Positions 22,705 through 31,503 of a stretch of DNA of 64,000 bases are shown here, in pieces. The position numbers and the translations under genes were made by a program. The notes beneath the pieces were generated by a model. It did no database searches. It saw nothing but the letters and a program-made list of their open reading frames with translations, and had not been told where the DNA came from. How positions within the stretch are numbered: position 1 is the first letter of the stretch; every line of letters begins with the position of its first letter. Location: the NCBI GenBank assembly GCA_900314755.1, contig OMWH01000014.1, positions 1 through 64,000 on the forward strand, written 5' to 3'. Source of the DNA: an uncultured Prevotellaceae bacterium. Its GTDB lineage: Bacteria > Bacteroidota > Bacteroidia > Bacteroidales > Bacteroidaceae.

Positions 22705-24360
22705 ATGAAAGAAAAAGTAATCATCTACCAAGTGTTCACCCGTCTTTACGGTAACAGGAACACGACTCGGCAGGAAGACGGTACTATCGAGGAGAATGGT
22801 TGTGGAAAGATGGTCGACTTCACCCCTAAGGTGCTGAAAGACCTGGCACAGATGGGAGTTAGTCATGTGTGGTATACTGGTATCATCCGTCATGCCACGA
22901 CAACCGACTATACTGCTTATGGAATTCCCCGCCAGCATGCTGCTGTCGTTAAGGGAAAGGCAGGCTCTCCATACGCCATTACTGACTATTATGATGTAGA
23001 CCCCGACTTGGCGGTAGATGTCAACCGGCGTATGCTGGAGTTCGAGCAGTTGGTGGAGCGTTCACATGATGCAGGATTGAAAGTCATTATCGACTTCGTC
23101 CCTAACCATGTGGCGCGTCAGTATCACTCTATCTGTAAACCGAAAGGTGTGAGGGATTTAGGTGAGGATGACGATACCAGCAATGGATTCAATCCTGTTA
23201 CGAATAACTTCTATTACTGCCCTGGACAGCGGTTTACACCCTATTTCGACTTGTATCATGGAGAGCAGGAACCTTACATCGAGGAGCCAGCCAAGGCAAC
23301 AGGTAATGACCATTTCGACAATGCCCCGGGCAAGAACGACTGGTATGAGACCGTAAAACTGAACTATGGTGTAGACTACTATGCTGGTGGTGTTGGTCAT
23401 TTCGATCCGATTCCTGATACGTGGAAGAAAATGACGGACATCCTGCTGTTCTGGGCATCGAAGGGTATTGATGGCTTCCGCTGTGACATGGCGGAGATGG
23501 TACCTGCTGACTTCTGGGCTTATGCCACTACTATTGTCAAGAAGAAATACAAGGATATTGTCTTTGTGGGTGAGGTGTATAATCCTAGCGAGTATCGTCA
23601 TTATATCGCCTCCGGTTTCGACTGGCTCTATGATAAAGTAGGAATGTATGATACTATGCGTGCGGTCATCTGCCATCAGACTCCTGCTGCAGCCATCAGT
23701 GGCGCATGGCAACAGACAGATGATATCCGTGACCACATGCTCTACTTCCTGGAGAACCATGACGAGCAACGTATTGGAAGTGATTTCTTTGCGGCAGATG
23801 GCTTGAAAGGTGTACCCGCTATGATTGCTTTGTTATTGATGCAACAGAATCCCTTCATGCTTTATGCTGGAGAGGAGTACGGTGAGCATGGTATGGATAA
23901 GGAGGGATTCAGTGGTAATGATGGTCGTACCACTATCTTTGATTATTGGAGCATTGATACATTATGTCGTGCTGCTGAGAGGAAACTGACTGTCAAGGAA
24001 AAACAGCTTTTCGACATCCATAAGCGGGTGATGCAGATTGCCCGTAAAGAAAAGGCTGTCAAGGAGGGTGTGTTCTTTGACCTGATGTATGTAAATCCGC
24101 AGATGGAGCGACAGTATGCTTTCCTCCGTAAGGCAGGTAAAGATCTCCTGTTAGTTGCTGTCAACTTTGATGACTATGCAGTTGCCGTGGATGTGAAGAT
24201 ACCTGCGCATGCTTTTGACTATTTGAAGATTACGGAAGGGGTGTATGAAGCCACTGATCTGTTGACGAAAGAAAAAGAGGACACCGCCTTGAATTGCGAT
24301 GGTGTACTGCGTCTTACCATGGATGCCAGAGGGGCATATGTCTTGAAGTTTAGAGTTTAG
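22705..24360 (+). CDS. GH13 alpha-amylase family enzyme, cytoplasmic
   Basis: 551 aa with no signal peptide. TIM-barrel motifs of GH13 in order are IIYQVFTRLYG, VIIDFVPNHVARQ (region I), GIDGFRCDMAEMVP (region II, Asp nucleophile), IVFVGEVYNP (region III, acid/base Glu) and YFLENHDEQRIGS (region IV, Asp). The C-terminal ~100 residues form the usual beta domain. It presumably acts on alpha-glucans or glycogen-derived oligosaccharides in the cytoplasm; substrate and product cannot be set from motifs. The N-terminal stretch IIRHATTTDYTAYGIPRQHAAV is typical of the Bacteroides-type branch. It starts 3 bp after the fabD stop and is probably co-transcribed with it. Confidence 0.88.
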   Translation: MKEKVIIYQVFTRLYGNRNTTRQEDGTIEENGCGKMVDFTPKVLKDLAQMGVSHVWYTGIIRHATTTDYTAYGIPRQHAAVVKGKAGSPYAITDYYDVDPDLAVDVNRRMLEFEQLVERSHDAGLKVIIDFVPNHVARQYHSICKPKGVRDLGEDDDTSNGFNPVTNNFYYCPGQRFTPYFDLYHGEQEPYIEEPAKATGNDHFDNAPGKNDWYETVKLNYGVDYYAGGVGHFDPIPDTWKKMTDILLFWASKGIDGFRCDMAEMVPADFWAYATTIVKKKYKDIVFVGEVYNPSEYRHYIASGFDWLYDKVGMYDTMRAVICHQTPAAAISGAWQQTDDIRDHMLYFLENHDEQRIGSDFFAADGLKGVPAMIALLLMQQNPFMLYAGEEYGEHGMDKEGFSGNDGRTTIFDYWSIDTLCRAAERKLTVKEKQLFDIHKRVMQIARKEKAVKEGVFFDLMYVNPQMERQYAFLRKAGKDLLLVAVNFDDYAVAVDVKIPAHAFDYLKITEGVYEATDLLTKEKEDTALNCDGVLRLTMDARGAYVLKFRV

Positions 24361-24366
24361 AACGTT

Positions 24367-24831
24367 ATGGAAGATTATGTGTTGAACGATCATAACAAAG
24401 AGGAGTTTCCTCCTGCACATACTGCAGAACATCTCCTGAATCAAACAATGATACGGTTGTTTGGATGTGAGCGTTCGTATAATGCCCATATTGAGCGTAA
24501 GAAAAGTAAGATGAGCTTCTATATTGACCATAAGCCCACACGTCAAGAAGAAAAGGAAATCGAGAGACAGATGAATGCACTTATCGAAGACGATCTTCCT
24601 GTTACTTTCGAGTATGTGACGCAGGATAGTCTTCCAGAAGGGATATCTCTTGATCGTTTGCCCAGTGATGCGTCAGAGACGATTCGGTTGGTACGTATTG
24701 GTGACTATGATGTCTGCCCGTGTATTGGAAAACATGTTCGTTCCACAAGTCAAATCGGACGTTTTGAGATGCTCGGTACCAACTGGGACGAGCATAATCG
24801 GTCGTTCAGGGTAAGATTTAAGATTGTATAA
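24367..24831 (+). CDS. AlaX-like alanyl-tRNA trans-editing protein
   Basis: 154 aa, matching the short free-standing form of the AlaRS editing domain (tRNA_SAD). The zinc motif HTAEHLL (H-x-x-x-H, near residue 18) and the distal CPCIGKHV (C-x-x-x-H, near residue 118) are both present, as is the closing RSTSQIGRFEML segment. Such proteins hydrolyse Ser- or Gly-mischarged tRNA(Ala). It lies 6 bp after the GH13 gene and ends directly at a perfect bidirectional terminator, so it is the last gene of the fabD unit. Confidence 0.82.
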   Translation: MEDYVLNDHNKEEFPPAHTAEHLLNQTMIRLFGCERSYNAHIERKKSKMSFYIDHKPTRQEEKEIERQMNALIEDDLPVTFEYVTQDSLPEGISLDRLPSDASETIRLVRIGDYDVCPCIGKHVRSTSQIGRFEMLGTNWDEHNRSFRVRFKIV

Positions 24832-24867
24832 ACAAAGCATCCCAGCTACCTAGCCGGGATGCTTTGT
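24832..24867. terminator. Bidirectional terminator
   Basis: ACAAAGCATCCC and GGGATGCTTTGT form a perfect 12-bp stem with a 12-nt loop, between the convergent AlaX-like and EEP genes. Confidence 0.9.
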
Positions 24868-25935
24868 TTATTGTGGTATCTCTAATTTCATGAATACAGG
24901 ATAGTGGTCAGAATACGTTAGTTCTGTTTTGTAATAGTTTAACCCTTTAAATGTTTCGCTGTGGAAGATATAGTCTATGCGGACATTCTTCTTGCCACGG
25001 TAGGTGCCCATATATCCGCCACGACCACACTCTTTGAAACCGTCAACCAGATTCCCCAGCATTGTCTTGTATACGTAGGAGTATGGAACATCATTGAAGT
25101 CACCACATACGATACAAGGTATTTCTGAAGAGCGAATCTCATTAGCAATAATGTTTGCTTGAGCTGCACGGAACATCATTCCCAAAGAATAATTGCCATA
25201 GATAGCATTGAATACACGATTCTTGCTGACATCATAACCTTCTGCCTCTAACTTTCCTGCTTTATACATGGTACGATTAATACCTGTAGACTCCAGGTGG
25301 ACATTGAAAATACGAATCTTCTCACCATTTACCTCAATATCTGCATACATACCAGCTTGATTACTATCCTCAAAAAGGAATGGCTTCATTTTCTTTATAG
25401 GATAACGGCTGAAAATAACAACATCTTTTCCTGCTAATGCAACATAAGGGAAATATTCTTTATATGATGTGGTATTTTTGATATCTCCACTAGTCTCCAT
25501 ATATTCTTGGATACAGAAAACGTCCACTTTGTGCCTCTTCATCTCAGCAAGAATGTCCTGTGCCAAGAAACCAGATGTCTCTCTGTTGAATCTTGCAACG
25601 TTATAAGTAGCTACCTTCAATCCTTTCTGTGCATCTCCTATTCTTTCATCTGTAGAACCGAACTGAACGAGCGTTCCCATGTATGGGATGCAGCACAGGA
25701 TAGTTACAAGCGGAAGAATGGCAAAAAGCCAACGTTTGCGGACCAACCAGTATATCAGTAAAAGGAAATTGGCTACTATTAAAATAGGTAGGATGTAAAC
25801 AACCATAGCACGTGCCATGTTACCCGCAGGATTGACATCACCTCCGAAAAGACCCATAAAGGTGTATGCAGACACAATTAGTTGTAACACAAGAAACATC
25901 ATGGCTACATACTTATAAACAGCAAGTTTTCCCAT
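24868..25935 (-). CDS. Endonuclease/exonuclease/phosphatase family membrane protein
   Basis: 355 aa. Three N-terminal membrane helices (about residues 10-95) place the catalytic domain outside the inner membrane or tethered to it. The EEP fold motifs are KVATYNVARFN (Asn near residue 112), VFCIQEYMET (metal-binding Glu), FNVHLEST, VCGDFNDVPYSYVY (Asp-x-Asn), RIDYIFHS and YSDHYPVFM (Asp-His). It could be a nuclease or a lipid or inositol phosphodiesterase; membrane-linked members of this type in Bacteroidetes are uncharacterised. It follows the histidine kinase gene by 5 bp on the same strand, so the two are probably co-transcribed. Confidence 0.85.
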   Translation of the reverse strand: MGKLAVYKYVAMMFLVLQLIVSAYTFMGLFGGDVNPAGNMARAMVVYILPILIVANFLLLIYWLVRKRWLFAILPLVTILCCIPYMGTLVQFGSTDERIGDAQKGLKVATYNVARFNRETSGFLAQDILAEMKRHKVDVFCIQEYMETSGDIKNTTSYKEYFPYVALAGKDVVIFSRYPIKKMKPFLFEDSNQAGMYADIEVNGEKIRIFNVHLESTGINRTMYKAGKLEAEGYDVSKNRVFNAIYGNYSLGMMFRAAQANIIANEIRSSEIPCIVCGDFNDVPYSYVYKTMLGNLVDGFKECGRGGYMGTYRGKKNVRIDYIFHSETFKGLNYYKTELTYSDHYPVFMKLEIPQ

Positions 25936-25940
25936 ATGAA

Positions 25941-27194
25941 TTATATTTTCAAATATTTCTGAATCTTATCAAGTAAGTCCTCGACACGGAATGGTTTAGC
26001 CATAAAATCATTACATCCGGCTTCTTTCGCCTCTTTGATGTTCTCATCAAAAGCATAAGCACTCAATGCAATGATAGGTATGTCATGGTTTACCTCTTTG
26101 ATGATACGTGTCGCATCCAAACCGTTCATATCTGGCATGCGAATATCCATAAGAATTAAGTCAGGGTGTTCATCCTCACAGATAGTAACGGCTTCGATGC
26201 CATTATGTGCACGCAATAGGCGATAGCGTTTAGATAGTACTACCTTTACCAGTTCAAAGTTGTTATCCTCGTCTTCTGCTACTAAGATAAGAGGGGCATT
26301 CTGTACATCGGTACGTGTACTGACTCTGATTGTTCTGGAGTTCGTCGTAATGCGAGTGTTCTTGTTGACACCGCCGATTGTACCTTCGAATGGCAAATGA
26401 AAACGAAATGTAGAACCCTCACCAAGGGTAGATGATACAGAAATAGTGCCACCTAATTTCTCAACGATAATCTTACTAAGTGGAAGTCCCAGTCCATATC
26501 CATTCTGCATAGTCTCTGCATCCTTGGAGAAGTATGTGTTGAAGATGGTCCCAAGATCTTCAGGAGCAATACCAGATCCAGTGTCTGTTACGAAAAACTC
26601 CACGTCTTGCCCATCGTTAATCATGCGATAACCATAAGTGATACTTCCCTTTGAAGTATGTTTTAACGCATTACTGATGAGGTTGGAGAGAACCTGCATA
26701 ATTCGATTAGCATCAGTATTCAGCGTAACAGCCATATTAGGCTTGTTCCAAATCATCTGTACCGTCTCTGGACATCTGAACTTGAAAGTGTTCATAAGGT
26801 TGTGGCATAACTCATTTAAGTCTGTCATCGCCTTTTTAACAACAACTTCACCAGACTCAACTCTTGACAAGTCTAGAATCTCGTTAATCAAAGTTAGCAG
26901 ACGGGCGTTGTTGCTCTCGATAATTTCCATGTATTTGGTTCGATCCTCCTGAGAATCAGTTTCGCACATAACTCGAGAGAAACCTTCGATTGCATTTAAT
27001 GGAGTGCGTATCTCATGGCTCATGTTGGCTAAGAAGAGAGATTTCATCTTACTGGCTTTCTCTGCTTCTTTCGTTTTAGATTCATATTCAGCCAATTTGT
27101 TGTTTGCAGCAAACAGTTTTTGATTTGCTGCATCTAACTTAGCGTTGGCTTCTGCGATTTTTTGCAGGAGTATTTCACGTTCGTCTTGTGTCAT
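25941..27194 (-). CDS. Hybrid sensor histidine kinase / response regulator, soluble
   Basis: 417 aa with no signal peptide, membrane helix or recognisable sensor domain. The first ~50 residues form an alpha-helical coiled coil. HisKA follows with FLANMSHEIRTPLNAIEGF (phosphoacceptor His near residue 60), then the HATPase domain (N box LISNALKHT, G1 DTGSGIAPEDLG, G2 GYGLGLPLSK, GEGSTFRFHLP) and a C-terminal receiver (about 300-417) with VAEDEDNN, LILMDIRMPDMNG (phospho-Asp) and the conserved Lys in MAKPF. There is no output domain, so it must pass phosphate to another protein or act through interaction. It is followed by a membrane EEP protein. The promoter at 27223-27253 is a good match to consensus. 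Confidence 0.92.
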   Translation of the reverse strand: MTQDEREILLQKIAEANAKLDAANQKLFAANNKLAEYESKTKEAEKASKMKSLFLANMSHEIRTPLNAIEGFSRVMCETDSQEDRTKYMEIIESNNARLLTLINEILDLSRVESGEVVVKKAMTDLNELCHNLMNTFKFRCPETVQMIWNKPNMAVTLNTDANRIMQVLSNLISNALKHTSKGSITYGYRMINDGQDVEFFVTDTGSGIAPEDLGTIFNTYFSKDAETMQNGYGLGLPLSKIIVEKLGGTISVSSTLGEGSTFRFHLPFEGTIGGVNKNTRITTNSRTIRVSTRTDVQNAPLILVAEDEDNNFELVKVVLSKRYRLLRAHNGIEAVTICEDEHPDLILMDIRMPDMNGLDATRIIKEVNHDIPIIALSAYAFDENIKEAKEAGCNDFMAKPFRVEDLLDKIQKYLKI

Positions 27195-27222
27195 CTTACC
27201 GCAAATAGTGTCTATAATATTG

Positions 27223-27253
27223 CAAAAGTATAAAAAAAACTTTAGATAGCAAA
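27223..27253 (-). promoter_or_regulatory. Promoter of the histidine kinase gene
   Basis: On the minus strand TTTG (27253-27250), 19 nt, TACTTTTG (27230-27223). The start codon is 28 bp downstream. Confidence 0.75.
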
Positions 27254-27269
27254 AATAATTAATTAATTT

Positions 27270-28448
27270 TTATCCTCTTTTGGCTTTTTCCCATGCACCA
27301 GTATTTTTGTGGTGACTTAGATATGCCATTCCCCGGAATACATTGAGGTTCATAAACAGGAAATAATACGGAACATAAAGAAGTCTGCTTTTCTTGCCTT
27401 TCTTTTCCAGATAGTAACCTAAGAAAGCTGTTGCATAGAAGAGTATTTGGAGTATCCAGGTCCAGTTGTAGATAGCGCCAGCCTTTATAAATACTAATGC
27501 CACGTTTAACGGGATAAGTAGGAAAAGTGCGATGGGAGTAATACTCCATCGTAGGACACGATGGGAGATAAACTGGAAAGCGACTAAAGGATGATGGAAC
27601 GGATTCATCATGTCACGGAGCCACCAGATACTTTGTAGACCACCAGCTGCTATGCGACGTTTACGCTTCGATTCTTCAGCCAAATCGGCGGAGCCATATT
27701 CCATGGCATAAGCCTCAGAAGTGTAAGCAATTTTATAACCTTTATCTACCATGCGGAGCGACATGACGAAATCGTCGAGCAAAGCATTCTCGGGCATCGG
27801 TTCATAGAGTGACCTGCGGATGGCACAAAGTTCTCCGGCGGCACCCATGGCAGAGTAGAGCTCTCCATCCCAACGCTTCAGCGTACTCTCGTATTTCCAA
27901 TAGAGACCTTCCCCTTCAGCGGCAGCCTGTCCCTCATGGCGTGCTGCTACTCTTTTCTCTCCAGCCACGCAAGCCACCTGCGGGTCCATGAAGCAGCGTA
28001 CAATCTCCAGGATGGATGTAGGGTTCAGCATAGTGTTGGCATCAGTCATCACGACCAGCTCATCCTTTATCTCACTGAGTCCGTGGTTCAATGCCGCAGT
28101 CTTTCCTCGACGCTCTGGTGAGAAGATGACTTGCACGTCAGGGTATTTGGCAAGATAATCGTTGGTAGCGTCGTTAGAACCGTCAGTCACCCATACAACG
28201 TGCAGTTTAGGGTAGGTTATCTGACGGGTATTCTCCATCTTGATATCTACTATATCCTGCTCGTTGTATGCGCAAATCATCAATGTCACCTCTGGCAAGT
28301 CCTCCTTAGAGGGCAATATGGACTTTTGGGGCTTACCTTTGATAAACCGTTTCAGTCTCACCAGTATCCATAATAGTATCCCATATCCGAGGTAAGTATA
28401 GAATACCAGAAAAAGGCATATCCAAAAGGCAACTTTCAGAGTGACCAT
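27270..28448 (-). CDS. Glycosyltransferase family 2 membrane protein
   Basis: 392 aa. An N-terminal helix (about 5-28), a cytosolic GT-A domain (about 45-280) and four C-terminal helices (about 295-385) give the layout of processive or semi-processive GT2 enzymes such as poly-GlcNAc or hyaluronan-type synthases. Motifs: TLMICAYNE, VVWVTDGSNDATND, GKTAALNHGL, VVMTDANTM (DxD-like), ALLDDFVMSLRMVDKG (E/D-D catalytic region). SKRKRRIAAGGLQSIWWL takes the place of the usual QxxRW. It probably makes an exported glycan. It follows the RNase G gene by 18 bp and ends 17 bp from the histidine kinase promoter. Confidence 0.88.
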   Translation of the reverse strand: MVTLKVAFWICLFLVFYTYLGYGILLWILVRLKRFIKGKPQKSILPSKEDLPEVTLMICAYNEQDIVDIKMENTRQITYPKLHVVWVTDGSNDATNDYLAKYPDVQVIFSPERRGKTAALNHGLSEIKDELVVMTDANTMLNPTSILEIVRCFMDPQVACVAGEKRVAARHEGQAAAEGEGLYWKYESTLKRWDGELYSAMGAAGELCAIRRSLYEPMPENALLDDFVMSLRMVDKGYKIAYTSEAYAMEYGSADLAEESKRKRRIAAGGLQSIWWLRDMMNPFHHPLVAFQFISHRVLRWSITPIALFLLIPLNVALVFIKAGAIYNWTWILQILFYATAFLGYYLEKKGKKSRLLYVPYYFLFMNLNVFRGMAYLSHHKNTGAWEKAKRG

Positions 28449-28466
28449 TGTTTGACGGTTGTTTGT

Positions 28467-30044
28467 TTATTCGTTGGTCTCTATTTCCTCCTGCATGTCG
28501 ATGTACTGGCGGTCCTTGTCGTAGAACTCATATTGCAGGAATGCCAGTTTCTGCGAAGGAATAATCCGTATTCCCCAGCCGTATTTCATCTGCCAGCGTC
28601 GTTTCAGAGAAACGATGCCCTGATTGATATAGGCTGCGACGTAAGGGTGTACATGGAGTGAGAAGCTCTTGATACCTATCTTATTGACTAAACGGTCAAT
28701 TTTGCTCTCTAACTGGTCTGTAAACAGAATGGAGGACTTGATTTTTCCTTTACCGAAACAGGTAGGACAGGTCTCCTCGACATTGACATCCATAGCAGGA
28801 CGAACACGCTGACGAGTAATCTGCATCAGTCCGAACTTACTCAGAGGTAGGATGTTGTGACGAGCACGGTCTTTTTGCATGTTCTTGCACATCCGTTCAT
28901 AAAGCAGCTGACGGTCTTCTGCTAGATTCATGTCAATAAAGTCGACCACAATGATGCCGCCCATATCACGGAGACGCAACTGACGAGCTAATTCGTCGGC
29001 AGCTCCAAGGTTCACTTCTAGTGCGTTAGCTTCTTGTCCGTTTTCTGCTCGGGTGCGGTTTCCGCTGTTGACATCCACTACATGCATAGCCTCTGTATGT
29101 TGGATAATCAGATAAGCACCCCGCTTATAGTTTACAGTCCGTCCAAATGAAGATTTCAGCTGTTTAGTGACATTGAAATTGTCGAAGATGGGTACAGTGC
29201 CTGTATACTGTTTCACTATATCTTTCTTATCAGGGGCGATAAGATTGACATAGTCTTTAATCTGTTGGCATACCTCTGTGTCATTCACATAAATACCATC
29301 ATAAGTAGTATCGAAGAGGTCGCGGAGCAGAGCAACGGCTCTACCTGTCTCTTCGAAAGCCAAGACGGGGGTGGTGGTGGCTTTCTGTACTTTGGCGATG
29401 GCATCTTCCCAACGTTTTACCAATATTTTCATTTCAGCATCAAGCTCAGCTACACGTTTGCCTTCGGCTGATGTCCTGACGATAACACCGAAATTCTTGG
29501 GCTTGATACTTTGAATGAGTTGTTTCAGGCGTGTACGCTCTTCCCCTTTCTTAATCTTTGAGGAGACTGAGACTTTCTCCTGAAAAGGCATCAGTACCAT
29601 ATATCTGCCTGCGAAACTCAGTTCACAGGTCAGTCTGGGACCTTTTGTGGAAATTGGTTCTTTGACAACCTGTACTAAGATTTCTTGTCCTTGTTTGAGC
29701 GTGGTCTGTACGCTCCCTTCTTTTGGTAAATCTGGGAGGCGTGTAGCCTTTGCAATGGGGAACAATCGTTTCCTGTCACTTTGTACCTGTTTAAGATACT
29801 TCTCGTAAGAGCTAAATTGAGTGCCTAAGTCAAGATAGTGTAAAAACGCATCACGTTCAGAGCCCACATCCACGAAACATGCATTCAGTCCGGGCATCAG
29901 TTTGCGTACCTTACCCAGATAGATGTTGCCAACAGAGAAAGATGCCTCCCGTTTCTCATTCTGGTATTCCACCAGATCCTTATCCTCGAGGAGGGCGATT
30001 GATATCTCTTTTGGCTGGACGTCAATAATTAATTCACTATTCAT
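28467..30044 (-). CDS. rng: Rne/Rng family ribonuclease (RNase G type)
   Basis: 525 aa, the short RNase G-like form without the RNase E scaffold tail. An N-terminal S1 domain (about 35-130, SVGNIYLGKVRKLMPGLNACFV) is followed by the DNase I-like catalytic region with the metal-binding VVDVNSGN and GGIIVVDFIDM (two Asp). A zinc-link CPTCFGKGKI near residue 427 contributes to dimer formation. It acts in rRNA maturation and mRNA decay, cutting AU-rich single strands with 5' monophosphate preference. The position downstream of HU and the 29-aa basic protein is conserved in Bacteroidetes. The upstream gap contains AT-rich sequence only. Confidence 0.93.
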   Translation of the reverse strand: MNSELIIDVQPKEISIALLEDKDLVEYQNEKREASFSVGNIYLGKVRKLMPGLNACFVDVGSERDAFLHYLDLGTQFSSYEKYLKQVQSDRKRLFPIAKATRLPDLPKEGSVQTTLKQGQEILVQVVKEPISTKGPRLTCELSFAGRYMVLMPFQEKVSVSSKIKKGEERTRLKQLIQSIKPKNFGVIVRTSAEGKRVAELDAEMKILVKRWEDAIAKVQKATTTPVLAFEETGRAVALLRDLFDTTYDGIYVNDTEVCQQIKDYVNLIAPDKKDIVKQYTGTVPIFDNFNVTKQLKSSFGRTVNYKRGAYLIIQHTEAMHVVDVNSGNRTRAENGQEANALEVNLGAADELARQLRLRDMGGIIVVDFIDMNLAEDRQLLYERMCKNMQKDRARHNILPLSKFGLMQITRQRVRPAMDVNVEETCPTCFGKGKIKSSILFTDQLESKIDRLVNKIGIKSFSLHVHPYVAAYINQGIVSLKRRWQMKYGWGIRIIPSQKLAFLQYEFYDKDRQYIDMQEEIETNE

Positions 30045-30136
30045 ACTTAGTTGTTGGTTTTAACGGAAAGGGTGCACTAACTCTTCCTTCGAATTATTAG
30101 TACACTCCTTTCATTTCTTTCCTGTTGAGCAATCAT

Positions 30137-30226
30137 TTACTTGCTCTTGTGACGATTCTTGCGTAGTCTCTTCTTACGCTTGTGAGTAGCCATCTTGTGG
30201 CCCTTCTTTTTCTTTCCGTTTGGCAT
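30137..30226 (-). CDS. 29-aa highly basic small protein
   Basis: The frame MPNGKKKKGHKMATHKRKK...RKNRHKSK is 29 residues, more than half Lys, Arg or His, with no acidic residue. I know this peptide as a very widely conserved, usually unannotated Bacteroidetes protein located between the HU gene and the RNase G gene, which is its position here (28 bp after HU, 92 bp before rng). Composition and size resemble small ribosomal proteins such as bTHX, and a role on the ribosome or another RNA is likely, but I cannot assign it to a named ribosomal protein from sequence alone. Confidence 0.85.
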   Translation of the reverse strand: MPNGKKKKGHKMATHKRKKRLRKNRHKSK

Positions 30227-30254
30227 AATTTGTATAATTTAAATGTTTAATGTT

Positions 30255-30530
30255 TTATTTCATTTTAGCGATAAAGCTCTTAGCCGGTTTGAATGCAGGG
30301 AAATCATGTGCGTCAATTACCAATGTGGTGTTCTTGGAGATATTCCGAGCAGTCTTCTTGGCGCGATGTTTTACGGTAAATGTACCGAATCCGCGTAAAT
30401 AAACGTTCTCTTTCTGTACTGCCATGCTCTGACGAATCTCTTCCATAAAAGCCTCCACAGTGGCTGCCACGTCCTTCTTAGCAAGGCCTGTGTCCTCAAC
30501 AATCTTGTTGATAATGTCTGCTTTTGTCAT
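30255..30530 (-). CDS. HU family DNA-binding protein
   Basis: 91 aa, the standard HU/IHF subunit length. The N-terminal helices (MTKADIINKIVEDTGLA), the VRG-like turn VYLRGFGTFTV near residue 43, RAKKTARNISKNT along the DNA-binding arm and PAFKPAKSF near the end are all present. It should bind and bend DNA as a dimer in the nucleoid. It has its own promoter (-7 at 30586-30593), and probably drives the small basic protein and rng downstream. Confidence 0.95.
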   Translation of the reverse strand: MTKADIINKIVEDTGLAKKDVAATVEAFMEEIRQSMAVQKENVYLRGFGTFTVKHRAKKTARNISKNTTLVIDAHDFPAFKPAKSFIAKMK

Positions 30531-30585
30531 CTTGATATGTTTCTCTAAATTGTTTACTTATATTAATGTCTTTTATTTCGGACTG

Positions 30586-30593
30586 CAAAGATA
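30586..30593 (-). promoter_or_regulatory. -7 element of the HU gene
   Basis: TATCTTTG on the minus strand, 55 bp before the start codon. The stretch 30531-30700 holds only this promoter and AT-rich sequence. Confidence 0.65.
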
Positions 30594-30700
30594 CTGATTT
30601 TCAGTGGGAAACGAAAATTTATTGGCACTTTTTTTTGAAAAAAGATTATTTCCTTGATGAAGTAGGGCACTTCCCACCTATTTATATAATGGTGCACTCA

Positions 30701-31303
30701 CTATTTAAGCTGTTGTAGTCTAGCGATGTACTTGCCAATGATGTCAAACTCAATGTTTACGACACTGCCAACTTTGATGTCACAGAAATTGGTGTGTTCG
30801 AAGGTGTAAGGGATGATGGCAACTTGGAAGGTATTCCTCGTGGGATTACATACAGTGAGGGATACGCCATTGACGGTTACGGAACCCTTGTCGACGGTAA
30901 AGTAGCCGTTGAGTGCCATCTCTTTGTCTTCTTTGTATTCGAAGGTGAAGTAGGTAGAGCCGTTTGCATCTTCCACTGCAATACAGTGTGCGGTCTCGTC
31001 GACATGACCTTGTACGATATGACCGTCGAGTCTTCCGTTCATCAGCATCGAACGCTCAACATTCACCTTGTCTCCAACCTTTAACAGTCCTAAGTTTGAC
31101 CGATCCAGCGTCTCTTTCATAGCCGTAACAGTATAAGTGCCGTCTTGGATACTGACAACGGTCAGGCATACGCCATTGTGAGATACGCTCTGGTCAATGC
31201 CTAATTGGTCGACGAATGAGCAACGTAGGGTAAAGTCGATGTTGTCCCTATCTTTTCTGATAGCCACCACAGTGGCAAACTCTTCTATGATTCCAGAAAA
31301 CAT
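30701..31303 (-). CDS. ribE: Riboflavin synthase alpha subunit
   Basis: 200 aa. It catalyses the dismutation of two 6,7-dimethyl-8-ribityllumazine molecules into riboflavin. Two tandem lumazine-binding domains are seen: MFSGIIEE start with SHNGVCLTVVS in the first half (about 1-95) and GSVTVNGVSLTV in the second (about 96-190). The C-terminal helix VNIEFDIIGKYIARL mediates trimer formation. No other rib gene is nearby. The start codon lies 21 nt after the 3' arm of a rod-like RNA candidate (31327-31503), whose U-tract end could attenuate transcription into this gene. Confidence 0.95.
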   Translation of the reverse strand: MFSGIIEEFATVVAIRKDRDNIDFTLRCSFVDQLGIDQSVSHNGVCLTVVSIQDGTYTVTAMKETLDRSNLGLLKVGDKVNVERSMLMNGRLDGHIVQGHVDETAHCIAVEDANGSTYFTFEYKEDKEMALNGYFTVDKGSVTVNGVSLTVCNPTRNTFQVAIIPYTFEHTNFCDIKVGSVVNIEFDIIGKYIARLQQLK

Positions 31304-31324
31304 AAACTATAAACTATGAAATAA

Positions 31325-31503
31325 AAAGGGCCGCATCGAGGATGTGATGAAAACTCCTTTTTTAGAAGATGAAGAGCGCTCTTTGCCTTTGTAATCCACC
31401 GGTTTTACAACTTCTCCGAGGAGATGTGGCCCGCCATTGGCAGAAAGACGACTCAGTTTTCAATGTAATTTGATGAGTATCCCGATCGAATCGATACGGC
31501 CCT
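31325..31503 (-). ncRNA. Structured RNA candidate between glyA and ribE (6S-like rod or ribE leader)
   Basis: Read on the minus strand, a 13-bp closing stem joins 31503-31491 (AGGGCCGTATCGA) to 31339-31327 (TCGATGCGGCCCT). One pair is G-U in this orientation but would be a C-A mismatch on the plus strand. A nested 8-bp stem joins 31462-31455 (TGAAAACT) to 31355-31348 (AGTTTTCA), with further short stems and a TTGTAA/TTACAA hairpin near the apex. The closing stem is followed by TTTTTATTT, as at an intrinsic terminator. The result is one long, interrupted hairpin of about 177 nt. It lacks FMN riboswitch core motifs. It could be a 6S-type RNA or a novel leader of ribE. No -7 element is seen at its 5' end, which is 13 nt after the glyA stop. 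Confidence 0.5.
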
